Origin: an uncultured Bacilli bacterium
GTDB taxonomy: Bacteria; Bacillota_I; Bacilli_A; RF39; UBA660
Reading direction: 5' to 3'
Assembly: GCA_944363995.1 (NCBI GenBank)
Contig: CALVVV010000035.1
Location: 1-14,121, forward strand
DNA length: 14,121 nt
Positions 1-7,103 of this stretch are shown in pieces; position 1 is the first letter of the stretch; the number at the start of each line of letters is the position of its first letter. A model generated the notes under the pieces. It was not told the origin of the DNA. It saw only the letters and a program-made list of their open reading frames with translations, and made no database searches. The translations under genes were made by a program, and so were the position numbers.

Positions 1-26
1 ATTTTCAATTTATCATTAAAATTCCT

Positions 27-75
27 CTTAATATTTTATAGCGACTTTCGTAAAAGCGCTTAATATTTTATAGCG
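27..75. repeat. 17-bp direct repeat pair
   Basis: CTTAATATTTTATAGCG occurs twice, at 27-43 and 59-75, a period of 32 bp. The second copy is also part of the stem-loop that may end the lipoprotein operon. With only two copies at the window edge I cannot say whether an iteron-like array continues to the left. Confidence 0.6.
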
Positions 76-81
76 CCCTTT
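52..81 (-). terminator. possible terminator of the protease-lipoprotein operon
   Basis: On the minus strand GCGCT and AGCGC can pair around an AT-rich loop, flanked by AAAG on one side and TTTT on the other. It lies about 40 nt after the lipoprotein stop codon, where a rho-independent terminator is expected. The stem is short, so confidence is moderate. Confidence 0.4.
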
Positions 82-120
82 ATATTATTTAATTTTAACT
101 TAACAAATCATAATAACCAT

Positions 121-723
121 TTATTCATAATCGATTTGATTTTCATATTTTTTTTGAATCTCTTTATGCAATTTTTCAACTATTTCATCATCTTCAGCAT
201 TTTTCATTTTTAATTTAGTACCATTGATTTCAGAATTTGTTAGTGGAACTTTACCAATTGTGACCGCAAGAGGTATGTAATAACCTTCATCCGCTAATTC
301 AAGATACAATATATATTTATTTCCCTCTAACATATTAGTATATCCTGCTATGTGTAATATTCGATTATATTTTTTATCATATGCTTGATTTTCAAAAATC
401 GTAATTTCTTTGTTTGATTCTTTTACTTTATTACTTACAATTTCATCAATTTGAAAAGATGAGTATGTATATGCAATTTGATATACCTCATTTTCATCAT
501 ATACAACATCTGATTCTAATTCTTTAACTTTAGTACCAATAACTATTAAATCACTAGCATTTTCTAGCTCTTCAACTGATTCATATGAATCAGTTTTAGC
601 GCTGACAAATACATCTTCAGGTTCTTTCGAATTAGTAGTATTTTTTTCATTATTATTGCACCCAGTAAGAGATAACAAAATTGTTAACGCTAGGACACTA
701 AACAAAATTTTAGTTTTTTTCAT
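121..723 (-). CDS. putative secreted lipoprotein
   Basis: This 200-aa protein starts with a classic lipoprotein signal: lysines at 2-5, a hydrophobic stretch at about 6-19 and a lipobox LTGC with Cys22 as the predicted lipidated residue. A polar Asn/Lys/Thr-rich linker follows, then a mixed globular domain of about 160 residues that I do not recognise. By signal it should be anchored on the outer face of the cytoplasmic membrane. AGGGGAGG just before the ATG supports the start. The gene is 15 nt downstream of the metalloprotease gene and probably shares its promoter, so it could be a partner, an immunity factor or a substrate; that is inference only. It lacks the acidic C-terminal tail of the block to its right (it ends QIDYE). 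Confidence 0.85.
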   Translation of the reverse strand: MKKTKILFSVLALTILLSLTGCNNNEKNTTNSKEPEDVFVSAKTDSYESVEELENASDLIVIGTKVKELESDVVYDENEVYQIAYTYSSFQIDEIVSNKVKESNKEITIFENQAYDKKYNRILHIAGYTNMLEGNKYILYLELADEGYYIPLAVTIGKVPLTNSEINGTKLKMKNAEDDEIVEKLHKEIQKKYENQIDYE

Positions 724-738
724 TTTTACCTCCCCTTT

Positions 739-1248
739 CTAAAATTTATATTTAGCTCTTATTCCTAAGATATCATCATTTAATGGGTAGGCTTTATTAT
801 TAAAACCACGCGCTCTCATTACAGATATTGATTCATTTATTGTTTGTGTGTGATCTAAACCTAAAGCATGTCCTACTTCATGTACAACAGTTTCTCTTTG
901 CCAAGCAAGACTAGTATTAATAAAGTCTTTATAATACGTAATCCTAAATTTACCAATACCCTCAAAATTTGTGACACCATATGTCCCGTTATCTTGGTTA
1001 ACAACACTAGTAACTATATCAGAAGACAAACCGTTATTAAAAATAGCAAACTTTACTCCGGTACTGGTCCATTTAGAATAATAACTTATTGCAGAATATC
1101 CAGATGTACTCGATGTATTATATATTGTAATATTTAGTGGATTAAGGACTCCTGTTCTCCAGTACTGATAAGCATCGATATTTGTAACGTTTAATAAAAA
1201 CATTGATATTATAATTAATAATACAAAGCATTTTCTATTTTTTTTCAT
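739..1248 (-). CDS. secreted mini-matrixin (M10-like) zinc metalloprotease
   Basis: A signal peptide spans about residues 1-26 (Lys/Arg-rich start, hydrophobic 8-20, possible cleavage after NIDA). The rest is a compact metzincin catalytic domain. HEVGHALGLDH at 123-133 matches HExxHxxGxxH, giving three zinc-binding His and the catalytic Glu124. SVM near 142-144 is a good Met-turn, and the end (PLNDDILGIRAKY) resembles the closing helix of matrixins. At 169 aa there is no recognisable propeptide or hemopexin-like part. The product is predicted to be exported and to cut proteins outside the cell; the substrate is unknown. GGAAAGGA precedes the ATG. It is the first gene of a two-gene operon with the lipoprotein, driven by the promoter at 1413-1441. 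It has no acidic tail. Confidence 0.88.
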   Translation of the reverse strand: MKKNRKCFVLLIIISMFLLNVTNIDAYQYWRTGVLNPLNITIYNTSSTSGYSAISYYSKWTSTGVKFAIFNNGLSSDIVTSVVNQDNGTYGVTNFEGIGKFRITYYKDFINTSLAWQRETVVHEVGHALGLDHTQTINESISVMRARGFNNKAYPLNDDILGIRAKYKF

Positions 1249-1371
1249 ATCTGTATCCTTTCCTTTCCTAATATTATGAGATAAATATGTAGCTACTTCT
1301 CAACTCCTTCCCCATATATGAATTATCTCTCTGTTAAGTTCTAATAAATGTTATAATATCATCAAAACTAA

Positions 1372-1425
1372 TTATCGATATTTTTATTTTCATATTCCCC
1401 TTTTTCAATTAAATTATATCGATAA
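1372..1425. promoter_or_regulatory. candidate operator: 10-bp inverted repeat over the promoter
   Basis: TTATCGATAT at 1372-1381 and ATATCGATAA at 1416-1425 are perfect reverse complements with a 34-bp spacer; their centres are about four helical turns apart. The right half overlaps the -10 element and the left half lies just inside the transcript. Each half contains the palindrome ATCGAT. This fits a repressor that binds two sites, but the regulator is not in view. Confidence 0.5.
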
Positions 1426-1441
1426 AATCAGCATTTTTCAA
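1413..1441 (-). promoter_or_regulatory. sigma-A-type promoter for the protease-lipoprotein operon
   Basis: On the minus strand TTGAAA (1441-1436) and TATAAT (1418-1413) are separated by exactly 17 bp. That is a perfect -10 and a five-of-six -35 at ideal spacing. Transcription would begin near 1406, leaving a leader of about 155 nt before the protease ATG. Confidence 0.72.
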
Positions 1442-1570
1442 ACAAATCCATAAACTATTCATCCTTAAAAAACACCAAATCATCCTATGTTTAATAACAT
1501 ACTTTTATACTATAAACCTTTATGATATAATAATAGATTAGCTTTAAATATAATATGATGAAATCATTTC

Positions 1571-1594
1571 AAAAAGAGGCAAATTGCCTCTTTT
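1571..1594 (-). terminator. GAGGC stem-loop fused to the fic stop codon
   Basis: AAAAGAGGC and GCCTCTTTT flank an AAATT loop, and the TAA stop of fic lies within the A/T arm. This is the last copy of the family in the block and is followed by the separate protease promoter, so here it could act as a genuine terminator. Confidence 0.75.
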
Positions 1595-2276
1595 ATATCT
1601 CTAATTCATCATCTTGCTCAATTTCATTTTTAGATAGTATATCATGAAAATTATTTTTCTCTTTTTCACTAATATCTACATCAATTACTGCATTTACTAA
1701 ATCTATCTGCTGTCCTAAACAAAAAGTACAAAGTAATTGCTCAATATCATATTCATTTACAAGTTTATATATATCTAAATTGATATTCAGATTATTTTTA
1801 GCATAATCATTCATATATAAAACTATTGATAAAGAATTTGCTCGATAAAAAGGGTGGATATGATATAAATCCGCCATGCTTGCACATAATATATATTTTT
1901 TTTCTATATCAGTATAGTATGTATAATTATGATTTAAATTATACATCAATGTACCAAATTCATTTTTGATATTATTAGCAGATGTAAAATCTATTAAATT
2001 TTTATGTTTTTCAAGATGATCTAAATGTATCATATCTATATCTCTTATTTTCCCAGCAAAATCATATAAGTCACCAATTAAGAATTTATTTGTTTCCTGA
2101 AGTCTTTCTAAATTAAAATCCATATCTTTAATATAACTGTTTTCATACATCATAGATTTAATTGCTGCTATTAATTTTTCTCTTGCAAAGAGTTCTTCTT
2201 GATTTTTGATATTTAGTTTATTTTTGAACGTAGTTTTGCTATATAATAATTTTTCTAATTTTCTTTCTTGATTCAT
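1593..2276 (-). CDS. degenerate Fic-domain protein with acidic C-terminal tail
   Basis: A 227-aa protein of the Fic fold. The region LIGDLYDFAGKIRDIDM (about 66-82) matches the conserved helix and flap preceding the active site, and HPFYRANSLS (141-150) aligns with the HPFx(D/E)GNGRxxR motif. His141 and Asn147 remain, but the acidic metal ligand is Arg145, the first Gly is Ala146, the second is Ser148 and the Arg is Leu149. Classical AMP transfer is therefore doubtful; an altered donor or a non-catalytic role is possible. I start at 2276 because GAAAGGA precedes that ATG; a longer frame to 2315 would run into the stem-loop. The C-terminus is DDELEI, the shared tail. The 59-aa gene directly upstream resembles a Fic antitoxin. 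Confidence 0.82.
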   Translation of the reverse strand: MNQERKLEKLLYSKTTFKNKLNIKNQEELFAREKLIAAIKSMMYENSYIKDMDFNLERLQETNKFLIGDLYDFAGKIRDIDMIHLDHLEKHKNLIDFTSANNIKNEFGTLMYNLNHNYTYYTDIEKKYILCASMADLYHIHPFYRANSLSIVLYMNDYAKNNLNINLDIYKLVNEYDIEQLLCTFCLGQQIDLVNAVIDVDISEKEKNNFHDILSKNEIEQDDELEI

Positions 2277-2303
2277 AATTTTGGTCCTTTCGATACTCAA
2301 ATT

Positions 2304-2328
2304 AAAAAGAGGCATTTTGCCTCTTTTT
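2304..2328 (-). terminator. GAGGC stem-loop between antitoxin-like gene and fic
   Basis: AAAAAGAGGC, loop ATTTT, then GCCTCTTTTT. It starts right after the TAG of the 59-aa gene and lies 28 nt before the fic ATG. That leaves no room for a promoter, so fic must be reached by read-through or be controlled at this structure. Confidence 0.72.
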
Positions 2329-2329
2329 A

Positions 2330-2509
2330 CTATTCTGGTCTAATTAGTTCTTGATAAATTTCGTCTAGTTCTTTTTCACCATTAATATAATCATCAAAAA
2401 TCTTTGTATCTGGTTCTGATGGATTTACCAATGATGCAAAGTCTAAACCTTTGTTTACTATTTCTTGTCTTTCTTCTTTTGTAGTGTTTTTAATCAATAA
2501 TTTTTCCAT
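2330..2509 (-). CDS. 59-aa putative Fic antitoxin (VbhA-like, tentative)
   Basis: A small acidic protein starting MEKLLIKN after the strong ribosome site GAGGAGGGAAG and ending LIRPE. It lies directly upstream of fic, the order usual for Fic antitoxin-toxin pairs. Its second half (about 30-55: SEPDTKIFDDYINGEKELDE) resembles the VbhA-type pattern of EPD, a spacer, then G-E followed by an acidic helix. The inhibitory motif (S/T)xxxE(G/N) of those antitoxins is not clearly kept: the position where I expect Glu reads Val (SLVN). Since Fic is degenerate too, the pair may have drifted together. Unlike fic, this protein lacks the shared acidic tail. The assignment rests mainly on size, order and partial pattern. 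Confidence 0.5.
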   Translation of the reverse strand: MEKLLIKNTTKEERQEIVNKGLDFASLVNPSEPDTKIFDDYINGEKELDEIYQELIRPE

Positions 2510-2541
2510 GTTCTTCCCTCCTCAATTATATTATTTAGTCA

Positions 2542-2572
2542 ATTGTATCATAAATTATATGTGATTTGACAA
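2542..2572 (-). promoter_or_regulatory. possible promoter for the antitoxin-fic pair
   Basis: On the minus strand TTGTCA (2572-2567) and TACAAT (2547-2542) are 19 bp apart, preceding the 59-aa gene by about 35 nt. The spacing is longer than ideal. This is one of the few gaps in the block (about 110 bp) large enough for a promoter, and it would let the pair be expressed independently. Confidence 0.4.
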
Positions 2573-2620
2573 AAGTAAAGTGATTTATATTTAATATAAT
2601 AATTGGTAATAGTTTATTTT

Positions 2621-2645
2621 AAAAAAGAGGCAAATTGCCTCTTTT
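2621..2645 (-). terminator. GAGGC stem-loop fused to the 532-aa gene stop
   Basis: AAAAAAGAGGC, AAATT, GCCTCTTTT; the TAA of the 532-aa gene lies inside the A/T arm. It is followed by the gap containing the candidate antitoxin promoter, so it may terminate transcription here. Confidence 0.75.
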
Positions 2646-4242
2646 ATAATTCTAAATCTTCATCATCTTCTAATTCAATTTCTTCGTCAGCCTTATCAAC
2701 TTGTATATTTAAACCTTCTTTTTGTAAGCTAAGTTCTTGGCTTTTTATTCTATCAATATTATCTAACTCTCTTTTTGTATGATCTAAATCTTCACAAAAC
2801 GCATTTAGGTTTTGGGTACATTTTTGAATTTCATCATTAATAAGCTCATTATAGTTTGAAGGATTTGTTAATAATTGCTTATAGAATTCATTTGCGTTAT
2901 CAAATACATTAAAAAAGAATTCTTCCTTATCGCTTTCAATATATTTTTCTTTTAGACTATCAATAGCCTTATTATATTCTTCAATTTGTTTTTTCATTGG
3001 TTCTAATTCTTCAATCTTATTTTTTGCAAATTCTGATAATATATTATTTAGTTGCTTTTTATCTTTATCAATTGCTTTTTCGGTACGTACATAATCATAA
3101 TTCAATTTATAAAACTTATATTTTTTCGCAATGTCTATTAATTTTGTGCTTTTATCAATGATGTCATTATAAATATCAACTGCTTTCCCTACTTGGTTCA
3201 ATTGCTTTTCATCAGTAAGTGTTCTAAAGAAGTAATCAGTAATAATTTCATCATTATTTTTTAAACCTTTATAAAAATTATTTGCATCTTCTAAACGTTT
3301 CATATTTAATTTTTGCAAACTAAGTTTATTAAAATTATCTTCTTGTTCTAGTGAATAATGTTTTAATGAATCATATTGTGCTAATAATGTTTCATTTATT
3401 TCACTTAATTTAATTCTATCTTCAAAATAAGAACGTAATAAATCCATTGATTCAATAATATATTCATTTTTAATTCTTTCACTATTTAAATATTTCAATT
3501 CATTTAATAATTCCTTTTGTACATCTGGATAAAGATAGTATGTTTTTTTTATATCGTCTTTATATAAGTTACTAACATTATCAGGCAATTTGATATTAAT
3601 AAATTGTTGACTATTTCTCATTGAATTTTCATCAACATCTTCGCCACCATAACGACCATACATATATTGATCATAAAACTCACTAGCAATTTCACTTGCT
3701 TCAGTTTTCATTAATTCAATAACTGCCTTTTTTACTTCATCATCTTTTAATACTTCATCACTACATCTTTCTAACATATAATAAGGAGTAGTTGCAGGAT
3801 ATGATTCTTCACAATTATTAATTTGTGATAAAACATAATTTTTAGAGAGTGGTAACTCTTTTCCAATATCCTCTAAATGATTTAAAATTTGATTTAAATC
3901 ATTGTCATTTATTTTATTATCTTTAAATAGATAAAATCTATTACTTTCTTCATTAATTGGAAACTCTAAATATATATCAGTGAAAGGGTCGGATAATGAG
4001 CCACCAAAACGATCACCACTAGGATAATCAATAATAATTTTTGTATCATTGATTTTTGAAAGATAAATACTTGTTTTATCCTCAATATAGAAGTCAGTAG
4101 ATTGATATATATTTTCTCTTTGATATTCCTCTTTTGGGAATGTTTCAACTATTTTATTTTCAATTTCTTTTGAAGTTAAATTATTGTTATTTCTAATATA
4201 ATTAATAATATCGTTTACTTTATTTGTTAATTGTTCGCTCAT
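2644..4242 (-). CDS. 532-aa unknown protein with coiled-coil-like region and acidic tail
   Basis: I do not recognise a family. Residues 1-130 look globular and mixed alpha/beta, with a Gly/Asp-rich stretch near 74-87 (YPSGDRFGGS). Residues about 155-215 hold helices and a short Tyr/Gly motif (YMYGRYGGED). From about 235 to 515 the composition (Lys, Glu, Leu, Asn, Ile) and spacing suggest long helices or coiled coil. The end is strongly acidic and finishes DEDLEL, the shared tail. The start is supported by AATGAGGAAATAAAAA before the ATG. It is 31 nt after the stem-loop that follows the RadC-like gene. By company it may be a large structural or polyvalent-associated protein of a mobile element; no activity can be assigned. 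Confidence 0.75.
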   Translation of the reverse strand: MSEQLTNKVNDIINYIRNNNNLTSKEIENKIVETFPKEEYQRENIYQSTDFYIEDKTSIYLSKINDTKIIIDYPSGDRFGGSLSDPFTDIYLEFPINEESNRFYLFKDNKINDNDLNQILNHLEDIGKELPLSKNYVLSQINNCEESYPATTPYYMLERCSDEVLKDDEVKKAVIELMKTEASEIASEFYDQYMYGRYGGEDVDENSMRNSQQFINIKLPDNVSNLYKDDIKKTYYLYPDVQKELLNELKYLNSERIKNEYIIESMDLLRSYFEDRIKLSEINETLLAQYDSLKHYSLEQEDNFNKLSLQKLNMKRLEDANNFYKGLKNNDEIITDYFFRTLTDEKQLNQVGKAVDIYNDIIDKSTKLIDIAKKYKFYKLNYDYVRTEKAIDKDKKQLNNILSEFAKNKIEELEPMKKQIEEYNKAIDSLKEKYIESDKEEFFFNVFDNANEFYKQLLTNPSNYNELINDEIQKCTQNLNAFCEDLDHTKRELDNIDRIKSQELSLQKEGLNIQVDKADEEIELEDDEDLEL

Positions 4243-4272
4243 TTTTTATTTCCTCATTTCTTTAATCTTTAT

Positions 4273-4296
4273 AAAAAGAGGCACTTTGCCTCTTTT
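4273..4296 (-). terminator. GAGGC stem-loop fused to the RadC-like gene stop
   Basis: AAAAAGAGGC, ACTTT, GCCTCTTTT. The stop TAA of the RadC-like gene begins the 5' arm on the minus strand. The next ATG is 31 nt away, and that interval is occupied by the ribosome site. Confidence 0.75.
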
Positions 4297-5575
4297 ACAA
4301 ATCAAGTTCATCTTCGTATTCCTCCTCTAATGAATACTCATTTTTTTCAATTTGTTCTTCTTTGGTATTTTCATTAGAAATACTACGATATAATTTTATA
4401 GCTGCCACATATTCATTAGTAAGCTCGGTATATTTATCATATGTAATATCATATAATTTACTTTCAATTTCATTCCATTGTTCTTGAATAATAGGATAAT
4501 TATAACCATTATTGATACTTACTATTTTTTGACTGTCACCGTTAAGTGGGTCAAACACTCTATATATTCCATCTAAATAATAATTTGGTTCAACTTCTAC
4601 TGAAAAATATAAATAACCATTTTTATATTCAAAATTGGATAGAGAAGGAGAGATACTTGATATTTCGCTATTTCCTATTTTTTCTATCTCATCTATTTGT
4701 TGAGTTAAGTTTAATTCACTAAATTTCGTATATGGAACAGTTTCTTCTTTAAAAATATCTTTATTAAGTGAAATGATTTTTTTCCATTCTTTATCAGCTT
4801 TTGTAAGTTGAATTTCTTGTAAGGTATCATTAGTTAAATTAATATCATATCTTAGTTCAATGTGCCTTAATATACTTCCTAAGCTAACTTCATTAGAATC
4901 AGTAAGCAAATTATCATTAATTAATTCTTCATATGTAAAACTGTGTTTACACGCTAATTTATAATTATTATGAATTAGAGCATATGATAACGTATTATCT
5001 CTATCTTCTTTATTAAAATACAAATAATAGTTATTAAATACAAAACCTTTATTACCTTTTAGAACATCTTTTTGATGTTCTAAAGAAATTATATTTTTTG
5101 TTAAAGAATTCTTTTTACAAACATCATTTTCTCTTGGTTCATAATATGATATTTTATCTGATCTATATGAATAATACTGATTTTTACCAATTACAATACT
5201 ATCAACCATTGACAGTCCAAGTAATTGACACGCTTGATCCAATTTTTCGGATAATTGTATATCTTCTAAACTAGGTTTACATTTTCCACTTGGGTGATTA
5301 TGGAATAACATAATACCTTTTGCATTTGATAAAAATGCTGATTTAAAGATATTAGGCATATGTATATCACAATAGTTTATACCACCCATACCAACAATAT
5401 GAGCGTTAATAATTTTATTATCATTATCTAGGTTAACCATCATTGCAATTTCTCTATCCATATCCTTTAATTCGTTAGCAACAATGTCAACAGCAACCTC
5501 TGGACTAGTAATAGATATTTCATAATCAATAGTTCTTTCTTTTACTAATCTAATCCCAACTACATCTAATTGCAT
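4295..5575 (-). CDS. RadC-like JAB/MPN domain protein with C-terminal extension
   Basis: The N-terminal ~130 residues are a RadC-type JAB domain: Glu42 in DREIAM, then HNHPSG (92-97) followed by PSLEDIQLSEKL with Asp105, the metal-binding pattern HxHPSGxxxPSxxD. RadC homologues on mobile elements are common and thought to act in DNA metabolism or establishment; the reaction is not firmly known. Residues about 150-405 form an unrecognised region rich in Asn, Tyr and Lys. The end is a Glu/Asp tail finishing EDELDL. At 426 aa it is about twice a normal RadC and lacks a visible helix-hairpin-helix part. The start overlaps the stop of the 41-aa gene (TAATG), implying translational coupling. Confidence 0.85.
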   Translation of the reverse strand: MQLDVVGIRLVKERTIDYEISITSPEVAVDIVANELKDMDREIAMMVNLDNDNKIINAHIVGMGGINYCDIHMPNIFKSAFLSNAKGIMLFHNHPSGKCKPSLEDIQLSEKLDQACQLLGLSMVDSIVIGKNQYYSYRSDKISYYEPRENDVCKKNSLTKNIISLEHQKDVLKGNKGFVFNNYYLYFNKEDRDNTLSYALIHNNYKLACKHSFTYEELINDNLLTDSNEVSLGSILRHIELRYDINLTNDTLQEIQLTKADKEWKKIISLNKDIFKEETVPYTKFSELNLTQQIDEIEKIGNSEISSISPSLSNFEYKNGYLYFSVEVEPNYYLDGIYRVFDPLNGDSQKIVSINNGYNYPIIQEQWNEIESKLYDITYDKYTELTNEYVAAIKLYRSISNENTKEEQIEKNEYSLEEEYEDELDL

Positions 5576-5700
5576 TATTGTTCCCTCTTTTCAATATGAT
5601 AACCATTTTTATCAATAATAACTTCTTCATCGTCTTTCATATTTTTAATTACTTTCAATAGTTCTTCTACTGTATATTCATTTTTGTTTTCTTCGTACAT
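5575..5700 (-). CDS. 41-aa hypothetical protein coupled to the RadC-like gene
   Basis: An acidic mini-protein beginning MYEENKNEYTVEELLK and ending EKREQ. CTGAGGAATAATAAA before the ATG gives a good ribosome site. Its TAA shares bases with the ATG of the RadC-like gene, so the two are probably made together. No domain is recognisable, and it has no acidic-hydrophobic tail. Its leader resembles that of the 532-aa gene. It might be a small regulator or partner of the RadC-like protein; that is position-based inference. Confidence 0.65.
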   Translation of the reverse strand: MYEENKNEYTVEELLKVIKNMKDDEEVIIDKNGYHIEKREQ

Positions 5701-5732
5701 TTTATTATTCCTCAGTTCTTTAATAGATTTAT

Positions 5733-5756
5733 AAAAAGAGGCACTTTGCCTCTTTT
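5733..5756 (-). terminator. GAGGC stem-loop fused to the ArdC-like gene stop
   Basis: AAAAAGAGGC, ACTTT, GCCTCTTTT, identical to the 4273 copy. The next start codon (41-aa gene) is 33 nt downstream with only a ribosome site between. Confidence 0.75.
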
Positions 5757-6810
5757 ATAGTTCTATCGAAACATCTTCATGTTCAATTTCATTTTTTATA
5801 TCTCTTTGTTGAAAATATTCTTTATAAATATCATCCAGAGCCACGGCATGTTTTTTATATATTTCAAAAGTATTATTCATAATTTCTTCAATCATAAAAC
5901 TCATATACTGTTGTTTGTTATCAAACTTTAATTCATTTTGTTCATTATAATATTTAGTAGATAAATCTTCTGCAAGACTGTCTATATGTTGTTTAAAATG
6001 ATTTTTTCTTTTTTCTTCAATAGGAAGATTAAAATATGAAAAAAACATAATACTTAATATATCAGCTTCCAATTCTCTTACAATTTCATGTGATTCAAAT
6101 TTATGTTTTGCTATCATATGACCAAATTCATGAGATAATGTACTCAGCCTGTTAGTATCATTTAATATACAATTAATGGTTATTACATTAGTATCATTAT
6201 TGTAATATCCATTTAAAGCTATCGAATTTAATTGTTTTATTTCGACTTTACAGCCTAACATATTACAATATTTTACCAGCATATCAAACAAATTTGAATG
6301 CAATTGTGATTCAATTCCAACAGAGTATAGGCTAGGATATTTTTCTTTTGGAAAATCAGTTTGACCAATATCAAAAACTGTACCAGTTCCATAAATTACC
6401 GTTTCTTTAATTTCTGTTTTTCCTGCCTTAGCTAATTCTAGTAATTTACTATCTGCATAACGCCATTGCACATAATCATCATTTTGTTCATTATAAATAT
6501 ACTTGACTGTTTTCGGTACTAGAATCGTAGCTCCTTTTGAACCTTTCAAAATATTTGCTTTTAACTTTTTCCAATCTTTAAATGATGCACAAAAAGTAGC
6601 ATAGGGCATTTGCTTATATATCAATGCAGTATTATGCATAGAATATTTATGAAACTTAGCTGAAAAATTTATTAAATCTACTATTTCATCAATAGAAGTT
6701 TCATAATTGTTTATTAAATCTTTGATAATAGTTTCACTTGATTTGAGTGTCTTTTTTAATTTTTCTTTAGCTTTTTCAATTTGCTCAGGTGTTACCATAT
6801 ATTTACTCAT
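5755..6810 (-). CDS. ArdC-like ssDNA-binding domain plus ImmA/IrrE-type metallopeptidase
   Basis: A 351-aa protein in the two-domain layout of ArdC antirestriction proteins. Residues about 50-100 (SMHNTALIYKQMPYATF...W...KGSKGATILVP) match the ArdC N-terminal ssDNA-binding domain. HEFGH at 227-231, followed by RELEAD (245-250), gives an HExxH zinc site with a Glu third ligand. ArdC proteins act early in the recipient, binding incoming single-stranded DNA and countering restriction; that role is assumed by family, not shown here. AGGAG overlapping the stop of the 58-aa gene precedes the ATG. The C-terminus reads HEDVSIEL, carrying the shared tail. This is one of the strongest indications that the block serves DNA transfer. 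Confidence 0.9.
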   Translation of the reverse strand: MSKYMVTPEQIEKAKEKLKKTLKSSETIIKDLINNYETSIDEIVDLINFSAKFHKYSMHNTALIYKQMPYATFCASFKDWKKLKANILKGSKGATILVPKTVKYIYNEQNDDYVQWRYADSKLLELAKAGKTEIKETVIYGTGTVFDIGQTDFPKEKYPSLYSVGIESQLHSNLFDMLVKYCNMLGCKVEIKQLNSIALNGYYNNDTNVITINCILNDTNRLSTLSHEFGHMIAKHKFESHEIVRELEADILSIMFFSYFNLPIEEKRKNHFKQHIDSLAEDLSTKYYNEQNELKFDNKQQYMSFMIEEIMNNTFEIYKKHAVALDDIYKEYFQQRDIKNEIEHEDVSIEL

Positions 6811-6821
6811 AATTCAATCTC

Positions 6822-6998
6822 CTAATAACGTTTAAAAAGTATATATATATCTTCATTCATTTCTTTAATATCTTCATCATGTGATATTTCGCTACCTACA
6901 GGATACATATGTTCTAAATACTTTAATTCCATAGTTAGTTCATCAGCAATAATAGATATTCCATAGTCTGTAATATTTTTAATACAAATTAATCCCAT
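6822..6998 (-). CDS. 58-aa hypothetical protein
   Basis: Begins MGLICIKNITDYG and ends LFKRY. I place the start at 6998 because AAGGAGATAAAGAAA sits right before that ATG; a frame seven codons longer would put this site inside the gene. Its stop is 11 nt before the ArdC-like ATG and overlaps that gene's ribosome site, so the two are one transcription unit. It has no recognisable domain and no acidic tail. Like the 41-aa and 59-aa genes it is a small untailed partner just upstream of a tailed protein. Confidence 0.65.
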   Translation of the reverse strand: MGLICIKNITDYGISIIADELTMELKYLEHMYPVGSEISHDEDIKEMNEDIYILFKRY

Positions 6999-7059
6999 TT
7001 TCTTTATCTCCTTATTCATTAAACCTAAAAAAAGTAAATGTTAAATAAATAATGTATAT

Positions 7060-7085
7060 AAAAAGAGGCAAACTGCCTCTTTTTT
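7060..7085 (-). terminator. GAGGC stem-loop downstream of the 172-aa gene
   Basis: AAAAAGAGGC, AAACT, GCCTCTTTTTT. Here the stop codon is about 19 nt upstream rather than inside the stem, the one intact copy after a tailed gene with such a separation. Confidence 0.72.
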
Positions 7086-7103
7086 ATATTTCTATTATTA
7101 ATT

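Larger units (their letters stand above)
1249..1570. other. intergenic leader and promoter region of the protease operon
   Basis: About 320 bp without a convincing gene. It holds a sigma-A-like promoter, a 10-bp inverted repeat and a leader of roughly 155 nt. The leader contains two very short minus-strand frames (19 codons from the ATG after AAAGGGGAAT, and 13 codons beginning MGKEL). The first has a Shine-Dalgarno site too close to its ATG, so I do not call either a gene. A short palindrome TGAAATGATTTCA lies next to the Fic-side stem-loop. Confidence 0.5.

Noticed and set aside
868..1137. Plus-strand open frame of 89 codons
   Set aside because: It lies wholly antisense to the metalloprotease gene, whose zinc motif and signal peptide are clear, and it has no ribosome site.
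1249..1420. Short peptides in the protease leader as signalling peptides
   Set aside because: Two tiny frames exist, but the start signals are poorly spaced and there is no receptor or exporter gene in view.
3966..4148. Second minus-strand frame inside the 532-aa gene
   Set aside because: Embedded in another frame of a well-supported gene, with no ribosome site.
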